A stretch of DNA of 64,000 nucleotides from Lomentospora prolificans (taxonomy: Eukaryota > Ascomycota > Sordariomycetes > Microascales > Microascaceae), in the NCBI GenBank assembly GCA_029532625.1, contig JARFXM010000006.1:3100001-3164000 (forward strand). Reading direction: 5' to 3'. The notes beneath the pieces were generated by a model. That model had not been told where the DNA came from and searched no databases. It saw only the letters and a program-made list of their open reading frames with translations. Made by a program: the position numbers and the translations under genes. Each line of letters starts with the position of its first letter. Position 1 is the first letter of the stretch. Shown in pieces: positions 45,575 to 57,200 of this stretch.

Positions 45575-48500
45575 ATGACCCATCGCGAGCCCTATTGGCG
45601 CCGTCGATCACGATCGCGTTCCCCTTCAAGTTCCCCTCTGGGCTCGCCACCACCGCCGATCAGGAGGGACAGTGGTCTCTCTGCTGGTCGGTCGCGATAT
45701 GCTGAAGAGAGACGCAACTATGACTTCCTCTCTACATCCGCTCGGGAGGTGAGTTTCTAGAGGTGCTGGGTCTACGTGTATGGACGCCAATGCTTAAATT
45801 CCGCCAGACATACGCATCGTCACGTCCTCGGCCGAGGTATTCTACCGATACAGCCCCTGCGTGGGTAAGACGCGCTCGGGTCCAGCCTAGCCCAGCCGCG
45901 TTCATCCATGTAGACAAACAGAGGTATGACGATGATGATTCCCAGGGTGCTGTTGACATCATCAACGCCGCCAAACAGCCCGACGTACCCTACTTTGCCT
46001 TTTCATTGCCTCGGGCATCCAGGTCCGGTTCGACCGCAGCCACGCTTGGCGAAGAGGATTCGATTACAGATCGTGAGTCGACATCTCCGCAGCAGAGGAC
46101 CGGCCGAGCTGTGTCGACTTCATACGTGCTCGATTCGGAATATCTCGGCAAAGGGCCACTCAGCGATGTGCAAAGTGCCAGATTGACAGTCATAACGGCC
46201 CCTCAGGCCCATGTCCACCCGCTTTTCCGATGGATGTAGGTGAAACCTTGTTTTAGCGCCTCGTGGGATACGGTCTAATAGTGGATCGGCAGCCATTTTA
46301 CTTCTCCGTCAATGGACTTTGATGGTTTCCAGGTAAGCGCTGCTTTTAACCACTCTCGGATATGGGGCAAGTATACTGAGGGGACTGTAGGATGAAATCT
46401 CACGCGTTTCCGGTCTCGTTCCGAAGGAACGGAATGCCCTCAACACGTTAATGGCTGAGATTAAACAAAAATATATCAAACCCATTCAGATCTCCAACTC
46501 CAAGACTGTTCGCCTTATGGAGCCTACTTTTGTCCAGGACACCATTCCGGTTTCATCGAGTAGCCACAGCGGCCCGTTGACCAGCCCCCGTTCGGTAACC
46601 TGGGTTTGCCTGCCTTACTTTACCCTGGAAAAATACTCTGGGCTCGAGAGCGGCGCCGAATTCCCTATCCAAACGCTGTTGCAGTCTCAATTCTCGCGTG
46701 TATCCAAGGGACGAGATCTGCAGCAGGCTATATGTCGGACGAAGCTAGCACCTACCGGTTATTGCTATCATATCGCTCAGATTTGGTGTGTGATTCTTGA
46801 TAATTGTGAGTATTCCTCTTTTACTTAGTATGCTATGACCCTCAGCTTATGGGGGACTTCTGTAATAGCCTTCCTTTTCACCTGTAGTCGCCAGCCCGAG
46901 ACGGCGCTCTTAGGTCAGACAATTCAAAGGTCCATAAAGTCGCCTGATGGCCTCGTTAATACCCAGGCGAAGAATGCTAAGGGCAACAACCACTCTATCT
47001 TGGTCAGGCATACGAATGCCGTCATGTGGAAATTTCCCCTCGAAAAATGCCAAACCTGGCTTGTAGGTCCAACAATCTAACCGCGAAGATTGGGACGTAT
47101 TACTTACACGTCTAGGACTTCGTCGCTAATTTCCGCGAGCTTCTTCCTACTCCCCTCGTCTTCCGACACAATAACACTCAGGTGACAGCAAAGGAATGGC
47201 CATCTATCTATCAGCGTGCCACTAGGGGTAAAGTCGTACTTGATGTATCTATTGGGTAAGTATGCCTTCGTATTGGCGCTGCTTGTGGGCAATACCCGCT
47301 CATAATGAACGTAGATCCCTGCCGAAGCCACCAACAGCCGGCGTCCTTCCACCCACTTCCGCCGACGAGGACGAACGAGAGAGTCCTGATTCTGCTGAAG
47401 CGCCCTCACCACCTGAAAAGACTAAGGACGAGTCGCCTGAGTCCCCGCAACATGACAGCCGGCCCAAGCCCGTCGTCAACGATGATAACCGCCGGTTCTC
47501 GATCTTCACGTGCTTGGAAGGCGTCCTTAACCCAAAAACCGGTACAATTAACGAAGCAGCACTCGTGAAGCACATGGTATCCGTTGCAGACTTCCTTCAG
47601 ACGCAAACTGCCTTTAGCGATCGAAAAGCATACCGCCACTGCAACGGCTCATCGTATGAGAAGGTGCACCGGATCCTAGCGCTTCGAGGGGCCAAGCTTT
47701 CGGGCGATTCGGATGAAAATTCCAAGAGACTGCAGGAGGAGTACGAGGAGCAGATCGACGTGGTTAGCGCTGCTCTAACGGTGTTTGAGGCGTTTATGCC
47801 GGCCGTCAAGGGGGTGCCGACTACCGGAAGGTTTTGGGGAGCGATAAAGCACATTGTCGACGTACGTTTACCCCTGAAAGTTATTACTACTTTCAGCCTC
47901 AGCGTTTGAGACCGGAGCTGACTCGCACGGTATTATAGCCGCCCCAGACAGGATACGGATCAGCTCGACGTCCCGCCCTTGGTGATCTCCGTCTCCAGCT
48001 CCGGAGTATGGCGGTTACGCTCACGGCGTTCACTGACCTCTTCAAGGGGGCCTCGTTGAAGAACTTGTCGAGGATTACGGTGCCGGACGAAATCGTACAG
48101 GCGTGGATCCATTTGCTAATGACCATCATTTATCTACCAAGCGACCCATATAGATCCGAAAGACTTTTTGCAGATGCTGAGGCTCTTCTTGATGACGGGC
48201 TGAGAATCCTCACCATGTCGTTGTCGGAAACAGATCTTATTGACAAATCGGTTGTTTTACCGATGGAGCTGTTTTCTCTTGTTGCCCTGGAGCTGATCAA
48301 GAATAACAACCCAGGCCTGCCTAACATCTCGGAAGCATACTCGCATTACTACTCGTCTCTCGTATGTTAGGCCCCATCCGTTTCTAGAAACCCATGCTAA
48401 CGCTCGATGCAGGACGCGGAGATCACAGCAAAGCCCTCGGATAGAGCACACGAACGCCGTCTGGCAATGCTTAAACAAGAATCGGCCATCATCCGCAAAA

Positions 48501-49250
48501 TCTTCTCTACTCAGGAGACAATCTTCAACAAACTCGACGCAGCCACCTCCAGCCTCCGCATGATCCCCGCACGATCCGAGGTCGAGGGCACTCGGCCGTA
48601 TATCTCGCGTCGCGCGCTGGTGCCCGAGTATCACCGAGCCCATCACTTAAGATCCGCCCCAGTAGCCTCGGAACAGTTTTTTAGCACGGCTAGTTTACCC
48701 GACATCGGTGGCTTCCGCCAAATGTTTGCGAGGGAGTGTGTGACGCAGGCGATTCGGATGTATAGGGCATTTTGGGAGACTGAAGCGCAGACGAGCGACC
48801 TAGAAGAGTTTGTGAGTAGCGGCGCCTGATTGTAGTAGCCCATTGCCAAACGGACTAACATTTAGCTAACTCGCTCAGCTCCGGAACCAAATCGACACGA
48901 CAAAAGACCGCCAGGAGCAAGCCATTTACGCCTTTACCATCGTCACAATCATCTTCTTACCACTCAGCGCCGTGGCCAGCATCTTTGGAATCAATACTTC
49001 CGACGTGCGGGACATGCCTCAGGGCCAGTGGATCTACTGGTCGGTCGCCATTCCAGTTACCCTCTTCGTCTTTTTTATTGGCATGGCGTGGACGGGAGAC
49101 TTGGCCAGCATTATACGGTGGTTCTCTTCGTTGGGGACGAGCAAGGAGGAGGATTATGTTTTGATTCCGGAGAAGGAAAGCCTTGAACAGGCACGGCTCA
49201 AGGGACGCAGGCGGCGGCGGGTTAGGATTGCGAGCCTAGACGAAGACTGA
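45575..49250 (+). CDS. Fungal CorA-like Mg2+ transporter family protein
   Basis: Ten exons, all in phase: 45575-45748, 45808-46235, 46293-46332, 46391-46805, 46869-47062, 47116-47255, 47315-47861, 47939-48361, 48413-48811 and 48879-49250; product 1043 aa. The N-terminus (MTHREPYWRRRSRSRS) is Arg/Ser-rich. A long cytosolic region contains VSGLVPKERNALNTLMAEIK and VTWVCLPYFTLEKY, typical of this fungal subgroup. The C-terminal 120 residues form the CorA core: QIDTTKDRQEQAIYAFTIVT, then IIFLPLSAVASIFGINTSDV and a second helix ending before a basic tail. The pore motif GMN of classical CorA reads GIN here. Fungal members of this type are often annotated as CorA-like but their ion is mostly untested. 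Confidence 0.9.
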
Positions 49251-49799
49251 GATGGCGACATTTAGCGAATGACTCTCGGTCATGTCAGTGGACTGAGATA
49301 TGAGATAAGAGTAATGAAGCAAGTGGAGATAGCTGCACGTATACGGTGTATGCGTTGGGTTAAATGAAGACTACTCGAACCCAACAGCTTGATCTGCCAC
49401 TTCACTCTCAGCCAGCGTGCTTCGGACGAGTTACGTGGATAATCTCGTTCCCATTAGACGCGAGCTCGGCGGGCATAATTTTAGCCTTGACAGGTATTCA
49501 CAAAATAAACGCCTAGACCAATTATGCGCCGAGATGCTAGGCTCCTCCAGGGGTTTATACAGAAGGAGCCCGAGATCCATGAACACTTTGAGATACGAAC
49601 CAACAATAATGCTTGGGCGCAGAAGTGTCTGCTGTTAGGCGCGAGCTGCACTGTCAGGGGGGAAGCCAGCGACTAGAGAGAAGCTGCGATGAGTAGTTTG
49701 ATCTATTATTGAGGCGTCGCCCTTGAAAGCGACTTTGCTGCTTAATCGACGAGATCCAATGAATACAAGGGTTCACTAAAAGCCAACTCGACTGCGCGA
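49251..49799. other. Spacer before the NACHT-WD40 relic
   Basis: 550 bp with no supported gene. Confidence 0.5.
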
Positions 49800-51770
49800 C
49801 ACCGAACGCGATGTCAAGAGCCGCATGGAGAAATTAGCGATTGCGAGTTCCACAGAAAAAGCGGAGCTTACAGCTATAATTCTGCAAAAAATTAGATGTA
49901 TGCTTTCTCTAGTTGGAATACATCTACGTACCGAGGTTGTCTTGCATGTCTTTGATTATATTCTGAGGGGCATAACACCATACTATTACTGTCAGAGCAA
50001 CGTCCAAATAATGGAGACCAGTGTCGAGAAGCACATCTCAAAAGCCGCCCTCGTGTGGGTTACCGCTTGCTCCCGGAAGCTGAAACTATCAGAGCTATCG
50101 CAAGCCCTCAAATCAGACATGGACATAGCACTTCCAAGCGCAAAGAGCGCCGTTGAGGTTCGCCGTTTGGCGTTCAGCGGAAAGCCACATTGGCTCTAAT
50201 CTAGACCACGAAACCCACAAGGCCCGTCTGCGTTGCTCGAATACGCAATAATCCAGTTTTCTGAACAGATAGGCAATGCTTCGGCCGATAACGACGAAGT
50301 ACTGGTAGCGATGGCCAAGTTTTTGTGAACGAATATCCTTTCCTGGATTGATAAAATCTCGTCCAAGGCAATCTTCACTGCGTCCTTCGGGCATCGGGGA
50401 AGTTGAAAGCATATCTAGATCAGCTGAAGAATAAATCACCCGTGAATGACGCCCTTGTGAATTTAGCACGATAAATGTTGGACTTGAATCGACTCGTTGC
50501 CAAGTTCGGAGCTGCTCTGCTCCAGGATTCGAGTCCCATTTATTTCCTCATAATGCCGCCTCTTTCTCCCATGAGCTTGAGGATCTTTGGGTGCTTTGGC
50601 TCGACACCTGGTGGCCTGAGACTATTGGGGTTCCAGTCGGAGCAATGGGATGACTGACGATATCCATCTGTAAACCCATCGAAGTTGGCAAAAGGTGAAA
50701 CATTCCATTTACCACGATCCTATGACCTTATTCACTTCTCTATCAATTATATTGTTACCAGTACGATCCAGTGGCTCACATTTCAGGATTTAGAAGGGAC
50801 CATTGTCTGGGCGGCGCCCTTCGGGTTCAGATGCATCCTGATCACGTCGACCACGGAACGCGTCGTGGCTGTAACCCAATACGGTCATGTTATAAGGTAA
50901 GCTATAGACTCCGGCTCACTAAGTAAAGACCACGAGCCCCCTACACCGGCGGCTACAATGAAGATATTGAACACAATAAGCTCTTGACGAAAACCCCCTT
51001 TATAGCGCCCATATCCCCCGACGCGGAAGTCATCGCCCTCGGTTACTCGGATGGCACGGTCTGTCTTTTGGGATACGCCCAGATGCGACTTAATACTCGG
51101 TTGGGCAATGAACAAGAATAAGGGTCTCGTGACTACATTGTTTTTTATTCCGAACCCTGATATCAATCAGCTCCTCTTTATCTACACCGACCACAGCATC
51201 TCATTTTTCGACTGGTGGAGCGGGGCTATTGGCGCGTCCAATCGGCTTGCCGTTCGCCGAATGGACAGAACTATGTGACGGTGAATACCAGGTGCAGCAT
51301 CCTCCTCTGGGATTTCGAGTCCTTAACGATAAAAATGTACCATGTCCTGTCTCCTAGCCCCTAGTGTTAGACTGCTCAACTTTACTTCTGACGGCTCAAA
51401 TCTTGTTGACGTTATGGAATTGGCCATGAAGGCCTGGTCTCAGTTGCTCTTGCCTACAGAAAGGGAGACTATCCTGGAATCGATTACTCCAGCATCCAGC
51501 TTGCAGCAACAGGGAGCATTATGAAACACTAATAACAGCAAGAATCACATGTCCTTGTGTACATCTAACTCTCCTATAGGTGTTTGCGGGGACATGGAAT
51601 GGCGAAGTTGTCGCTTGCGACGCCAAAACAGGCGAGCAGGCTTCCTTGTTATATACGCACCCTTCAGGGCAATTCTTCACTACCCCCTGTGGCGATCACC
51701 CAAGATTGATATCTCCGCCTCTAGTGATGTTAATGGTGTATGTAGGTCTGGAAGTTGAAGCCTACTGCCT
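49800..51770 (+). pseudogene. NACHT-WD40 (STAND/NLR-like) gene relic
   Basis: Pieces in several frames follow the order of a fungal NACHT-WD40 protein. After-NACHT region (49825-50199): SKAALVWVTACSRKLKLSEL. Helical part (from about 50236): LLEYAIIQFSEQIG, DEVLVAMAKFL then a stop, and LKNKSPVNDALVNLAR then a stop. Link to the propeller (50475-50657): MLDLNRLVAKFGAALLQDSS and LRLLGFQSEQWDD then a stop. WD-repeat pieces: FRCILITSTTERVVAVTQYG, VTVNTRCSILLWDFESLTIK (about 51276-51335) and VFAGTWNGEVVACDAKTGEQ (51579-51638). At least four stops and several frame changes rule out a product. The NACHT nucleotide-binding part itself is not visible, so the 5' end is missing. Such genes act in fungal non-self recognition. 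Confidence 0.7.
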
Positions 51771-51947
51771 CCGGATCGCTAGCTAGGTAGCGAGCGAAAG
51801 CTGTGCCGAGTTGAGATCTCCGGACCGGTGAAGCAGATTTACTTCCCTCGCATGGGGAATTATCATCAAAGTGTGGTCCGTCGGAAAACCTGGCGAGATC
51901 CGCCACGGTGTTGGTAGCATTACAGCCAGGTGGGAGGGAATCGGCGG

Positions 51948-51955
51948 TATATAAG
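51948..51955 (+). promoter_or_regulatory. TATA box of the Zn2Cys6 gene
   Basis: TATATAAG lies 120 bp upstream of the ATG at 52068, in the expected orientation and range. Confidence 0.45.
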
Positions 51956-52067
51956 TAGCAGCATTCTCCCAATGTACATGTACAGTAGGTATCGACCGTA
52001 TCATCTCGACATCGATTCCACCTTCAGGGAGACAGCCCCTCGCCCTAAGCATCGCCTGCATCTCAAG

Positions 52068-53197
52068 ATGGCGGATCTCATTGAGTCGGCTCGCGAAAAC
52101 GGAGACGGTCATTCTGGTCGACAGTTGAACTACTCCAAGTGCAGACAATGTAGGTCTAACAAACGAAAAGTAAAGAGCACTTGCCTACCCTGTCGGGGCT
52201 GCTTTGATCTAACGATACAATTTGCGTCTTAGTGCGAGCCCTCTGGCCGGACGTGGCCGGGCCAGAAATGTGCTCGGTGCTACGCAGAAGGGTGGCCATG
52301 TTCGGAGAACTTGACCGCAGAGGAGCAGAGAAAAAGGGAAAAGCTGGAGAATATCGGAGAGTAGGTCCAGGAAGACGACAGCACGGGTACCGGTTTTTGC
52401 CCAAGTTTCCGTCTGTAGCTGGCGAGCCGGGATTCAACCAGTACATCCACATGTGAGAGCAACCGTACCCGCATCGCCAGCTAAGTTGAGTATTCATGCC
52501 CATGTCCGATAATACAGAACGCTCCGACAGAGTGTCCTCCTAAGGATGGTGAGCTCGCTCAGAAAGGCATATCATGAAGCATGGGTGATTGTCGATCACA
52601 CCTCAACATATTGGAAAGATTTCGTCGAACTGGCACACAATGCACGCCTCTACAGGGATACCATGATTGATCAGGCCTACTCAATCTTGCTGGATACCCC
52701 TCCCAATGTCCTTGCAATCGCCACCTTATCATTAGTTGCAGCACTGCCGCTTTCCGAGGATCCGGCAGAATTCGGCTTCATGAGGTGCGGCGATGACGAG
52801 TACGAAAAGCAAGTGTGGGGACGACTGACGTCCTCGTGGTTCTATACTCAGCCCAACACCCCCCACGGGAGGCATTTAGGGTCATTTTGCTATCTACGAA
52901 AGGCCATTTTACTACGACGTCTCAGATAGAGCTCACCAACTCCTTCAGACGATACACTTTGAGTGCATTTCCGAGGCCGAAGGCGATTACCAGAGACTTG
53001 TAGACACTGCTGGAACCTACCCAGCCGCACTTCTAGGCCACTACTTGCCTACTAATACACCAACAGGACAACGATGGCGAGACTCCCCTCTCGATGGCCG
53101 TAAAGAGCTACAAAAATTCCGGAAAAAAGGTTTACACGATATCTACACTGTCGATACTTCGCTAAATGTGGATGGAACACCAGCGCGAAATGTGTGA
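52068..53197 (+). CDS. Small Zn2Cys6 transcription factor
   Basis: Proposed exons: 52068-52169, 52233-52360, 52518-52812 and 52880-53197; product 280 aa. The binuclear zinc cluster is formed across intron 1: CRQCRSNKRKC, then an 11-residue loop, then CARCYAEGWPC, fitting C-x2-C-x6-C-x11-C-x2-C-x6-C. A basic linker (EEQRKREKLENIGE) follows. The rest (RQSVLLRMVSSLRKAYHEAW; RPFYYDVSDRAHQLL; LVDTAGTYPAALLGHYLPTN) lacks the usual 'fungal-specific TF' middle domain, so it is much shorter than most zinc-cluster regulators. Exons 1-3 are well supported. The last intron (GTGTGG..TTTAG, 67 bp) has a weak donor; without it the frame breaks once near 52880. Zn2Cys6 proteins bind CGG-type sites, usually as dimers. 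The target is unknown. Confidence 0.7.
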
Positions 53198-53365
53198 AGA
53201 AGGTTAAGGATGGCGTACCTTGCGTTATGCAACCGCTCTCGGACGGGACGCTTGGTCAACGGGAATGGCCAATTGCGCAGTGATGGGGCGGAGGGGCGTG
53301 TGATGGCTGTGGGACGGCTAGCTAGGCGGAACGATGACATCGCGACCTTGGTTGAAAAAGAAACC

Positions 53366-53391
53366 AAAAAAAAAAAAAAAAAGGGGGGGGG
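53366..53391 (+). repeat. A17-G9 homopolymer junction
   Basis: Seventeen A followed directly by nine G, downstream of the Zn2Cys6 gene. A slippage-prone and error-prone site. Confidence 0.7.
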
Positions 53392-53689
53392 AGCGAAAAC
53401 TGAAAAAGAAAGCTTAACTTTGATAAAGTTGCGGGATTAACGGGGGTCAATCTTCGTGGTTGGGCTTGGCTTTGTTTCTTCCGCTCATCCATGGAGTCAC
53501 AGTGTTCCATGCAATGGCCCGAACGGCGTAAGTTTATCCCAAAACAGTATATTGTATCAAAAGTCTAGTCTTTGTATGTTAGATGTATGTACACCAACTA
53601 CACGAGAATTGAAAGGAACCAGCCTTGTGCCTAAGGCCAGCCGTGTAGACACTTGTGGACCGAGTCATAGTTCCAGCAGCTTAGTCAAG

Positions 53690-53763
53690 GACACCAGTGG
53701 CCTTCTATCCGAGAGCTCCGAGTGCCTTGACACCAGTGGCCTTCTATCCGAGAGCTCCGAGTG
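53690..53763 (+). repeat. Exact 35-bp direct repeat, two copies
   Basis: The 35-bp unit at 53690-53724 recurs without mismatch at 53729-53763, giving a period of 39. It lies 50-125 bp beyond the stop of the secreted-protein gene on the minus strand, so probably in its 3' UTR or terminator region. Confidence 0.85.
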
Positions 53764-53814
53764 GAGCAACGACAGTTGGAGCTAGAGGCGGGTCGTTCCC
53801 CCCGTTTGCCTAGA

Positions 53815-54246
53815 TTAAACGGTAGTCTGAGAGGCACTTGGGGGAGCACTGCTGGAAGGGTGGCCACCAGCGCCAGGCCGATCGACGCGAGTATGGTGGG
53901 GACCAGGTGCGCCAGAACCGAAGGCACCAGTAGGAATGTGACCAGGCGCTCCAGTGCAGAAGGCTCCTCCAGGGGGCGCGACGCCGCTGTGATTGTGGAT
54001 GTGATGTCTTTCAGCGCCACCGGTGCCATGAGGTGGTTGAGCAGTTCCAGTTGGGACTTGGAACGAGTGAGGGCCGGAGAAAGTGCCAGACGCCTCAACT
54101 GGCAGTCCGCTGCTGATCTCAGCCTGGCCAACCTTTTTGTTCTGGCCCTGGTCCTGGCCGAAGTTGAACCCAAACGGCAGAGCGAGGGCGATGTCTGCAA
54201 CGCCGACGGCGCAGGCGAGGCTAAGGAGGAAAGTGCTGCGAACCAT
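53815..54246 (-). CDS. Secreted Gly/Pro/His-rich protein
   Basis: Single exon, 143 aa, ATG in good context (AAACATGG). A signal peptide (MVRSTFLLSLACAVGVADIA, likely cleaved near ALA) precedes a low-complexity mature part rich in Gly, Pro, His and Ser (FGFNFGQDQGQNKK; HHIHNHSGVAPPGG; GAPGHIPTGAFGSGAPGPHH). The repeated short unit G-A-(F/P)-G-x-G-A-P-G-x-x suggests a structural or cell-wall role, which is inference. There is one mature cysteine and no known domain. Confidence 0.6.
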   Translation of the reverse strand: MVRSTFLLSLACAVGVADIALALPFGFNFGQDQGQNKKVGQAEISSGLPVEASGTFSGPHSFQVPTGTAQPPHGTGGAERHHIHNHSGVAPPGGAFCTGAPGHIPTGAFGSGAPGPHHTRVDRPGAGGHPSSSAPPSASQTTV

Positions 54247-57200
54247 GTTTGAAAGATGTTGTAGATAGAAAACGGCCGTTGTATGCCTTGTGGAACAGAG
54301 AGTATGAAAGAAAAGAATGTGCTTTTGACTAACTTGTTTGATATTCTGGTTTGGGATGAGCCAAGCAAGGGGAAAGCCGATTAGACGGAGTCGCTAGGCC
54401 GTTCTTATATCTTGTATCTTGAATCAATTGTCTTCAGCGTTCACGCCATCCAGGTCAGTCATTATGAACTCATCGCGTCTAATCGCACCCACAGCTTCGG
54501 TGAGGGTCCTGACGCGCGTTCATTTATCGACTATCAAGGGAGGGATCTGAGCCGATCGGCGGAGCATCTGCGAAGGTAGATTTCCCGCCTCTCAGGACTG
54601 GCTTTCGATGTGTAGCCCTAGAACAAGGAGACTGTGGATTGTGCCCCTGACGCAGCGATCAGCATGGCCTCCCGCCCAATCCTCTCCCGGCAGAGCGCAC
54701 GCCGGATCCCCCCCGAGCTGTCTAATCCCCGCCTCGCGAAAAAGTTTGAAACAAAGTTCAGTTCGGGAAAACATTACGCAACGCAACTTCTTCTCCACCC
54801 TGGAGCTGGACGCGTGGCAACTCTGGCGCTATGCTCGACAACTTAGTCATCCTGCTCATTCCTTGTCCAAGGTCTGTTGTGTCTTGTCCTCTTATGTCCC
54901 AGGTCAGAGCAGCGCATTCAAGGAATTTGTTACTCAACCCACGAGGTCAGCCCGACCCTTGAGTTAGCTTTTCTAGCCCCGAGTTTCAATTGATCAATGT
55001 GCAGCAAGGACATTGGGATTCCAATCAGAATTGCTTGATAGGGATGCATGCACCCCCTGGAGCCGGACCGAACACGGACTGGTCTTCCATGATGGGCGCC
55101 CAAAGTTTTCAGGAAACATCGCATACAAAGAAGAATCAATAGCCACTCCCTTATCTTCATGCCTAACGCCACTCACTCGCGCCACACAACACACACAAGA
55201 CATCAACAGACTGACGAGCTTGGGCTTAATTCGCTTGGAACGCTTTAAGTCCATCAAAATCGTCACTCTCTTTTCTTGTTCTGTGTGCGTGGACCCGACA
55301 CTCTACGCAAAACCCGCCTCAATATTGGATCGTGTCCATGAAAACGGCGTTTCTAGGGATTTTAAGTCACAACGAACTGCAACATCCAGTGTGGGTCTTC
55401 GAGATGATCCGTGACTTCGTCAGTCCCTGGTTATGGAGACGGCTGCAAATACAAGGTCAGCTGGGGGATCTAATGAACAATTCGCCATGTAAACCGTCCT
55501 CCCAAAGGTTGCCCTCTGTCAAATCATTATGCTTAGGGCATACGGCGATCATGACCCTTGAGGGCACGGAACTGCTGCATCCTGGTGCGGAAATAGAGAT
55601 TCCTGCGATGGCCTGAACAGCGTATGAGCTTGCAGTGTGTTCTTGGTGACTTGGGCACATTGATTCGAATGAGAACCTAAGAAGACTGTGAAGTGAAGAA
55701 GCCATTAATTTCACATTGAAAAGCGCTGATACTGTCTGTACAGAAAGTCCACCATTTGCAAGGGGATCTTGGTGCTATCATTGCGATGAGGATGTCACAA
55801 GGAAGCCCGACTCCGTTTGTTGATTTCCTATACCCCGCGCATCATACCCTTAGACGACGACAACATGAACCGCAAAGCCATAATATCGACAACTTGAGGG
55901 CGTCTTAACTACATAATTCTATTAGGATATTCCGTCCGTCTCGATCTAATACTCAGCGATCACGGGACCGGTGAGCCGCGTAGCTGATGAGCCAGGGAAC
56001 CGAGTAACATATATCCCAGAGATATTGGAGGTGGGGATCTACCAGATTGGAAACTTGAAATGAATTGACGAGACAGTCGCCAGCAGCTCTAATCTCAGAG
56101 TACCGACGTGTCTTTGACTAGCTATCGTTGAATACTTTGCCGATATGTGGCGAGTAGGACGAAGAGTCTACCGTTGATATCTTGGGTAGGAAGGAGCTTG
56201 GGGGTAACTAGTTTTCTCACTTACTGGAGTTAGCGTCGGTCGCCGCGTTGGAATCCTAGGGTCAGGTGGAAGTAGAATAGTACATTTCGAGTTTGCGAAG
56301 CCAACAACAGTCAGGTGGTCGGAAATCTAACTGTCGAGCTAATCACATGTCGCCATGTACTGCTACGATGGCTTCAGAAATGGCGCGGGTAGAAAAGGCT
56401 CCTATCGGGTTGGTTGGCATCAGCGCGGAACATTTGAGGATGGTGAATGAGCAGGTGGGGAGGATGTCCAATGGTATTCCGCACTCACTTTCTACGATAG
56501 GACTTAGGCAGCCATCGAGCAAACGGCCCTGAGTACACTTGCAGTCACACCAGACGCAACTTTCATCATCGAGGGTCCCTTGTAAGCTATAAAGCCCGGG
56601 GTACATATCCGAATTCTTCACGTTGGTATCCACCAATGTCAAAACTCAAGCTTAACGAGCAGCATGGTCGGGATGGTACAAATTGCAAAACCTGTCCTCC
56701 CAGCATATGACTGACAGCATGGTCATACATATCATTATATCATGGGTGGAGTGTATCTAATACTTTAACCGACCTTGCACCCATACAACTGTGACTCCAA
56801 ACCTGACGGCCTGGTCATCAAACGTCCGGCGAGGAGATTATTATCACCGAGTTTGACGAGCCGGCCACCGTCAAGGATTGATGGAAGTGTAATTTTGTCA
56901 CTCAGTTTGTACGAATTATCAAGCTATTCGCGGCTGGGAACATGTTAGTCAGAGTCACTCCCCAGTGCCAGGTTTTGAGCACGCCAATAGCGCGTGAGGG
57001 AAGGCGAGGACGTTCTCCTTACACCGATGCCCTTTGCTCCGGGCAATGCTACTTCTCCAAAGCAATCAAACCGTCCTCTGCCTCAATCCCCATCCGCCAG
57101 CCTGTGAGTTCGCTCTACCAATTCATTGTCAAAGGATGCTAAGCATCAAAGACAGATTCCAGAGGCTGAACGACGATCTAACGTTCAGAACAATTTCAGT

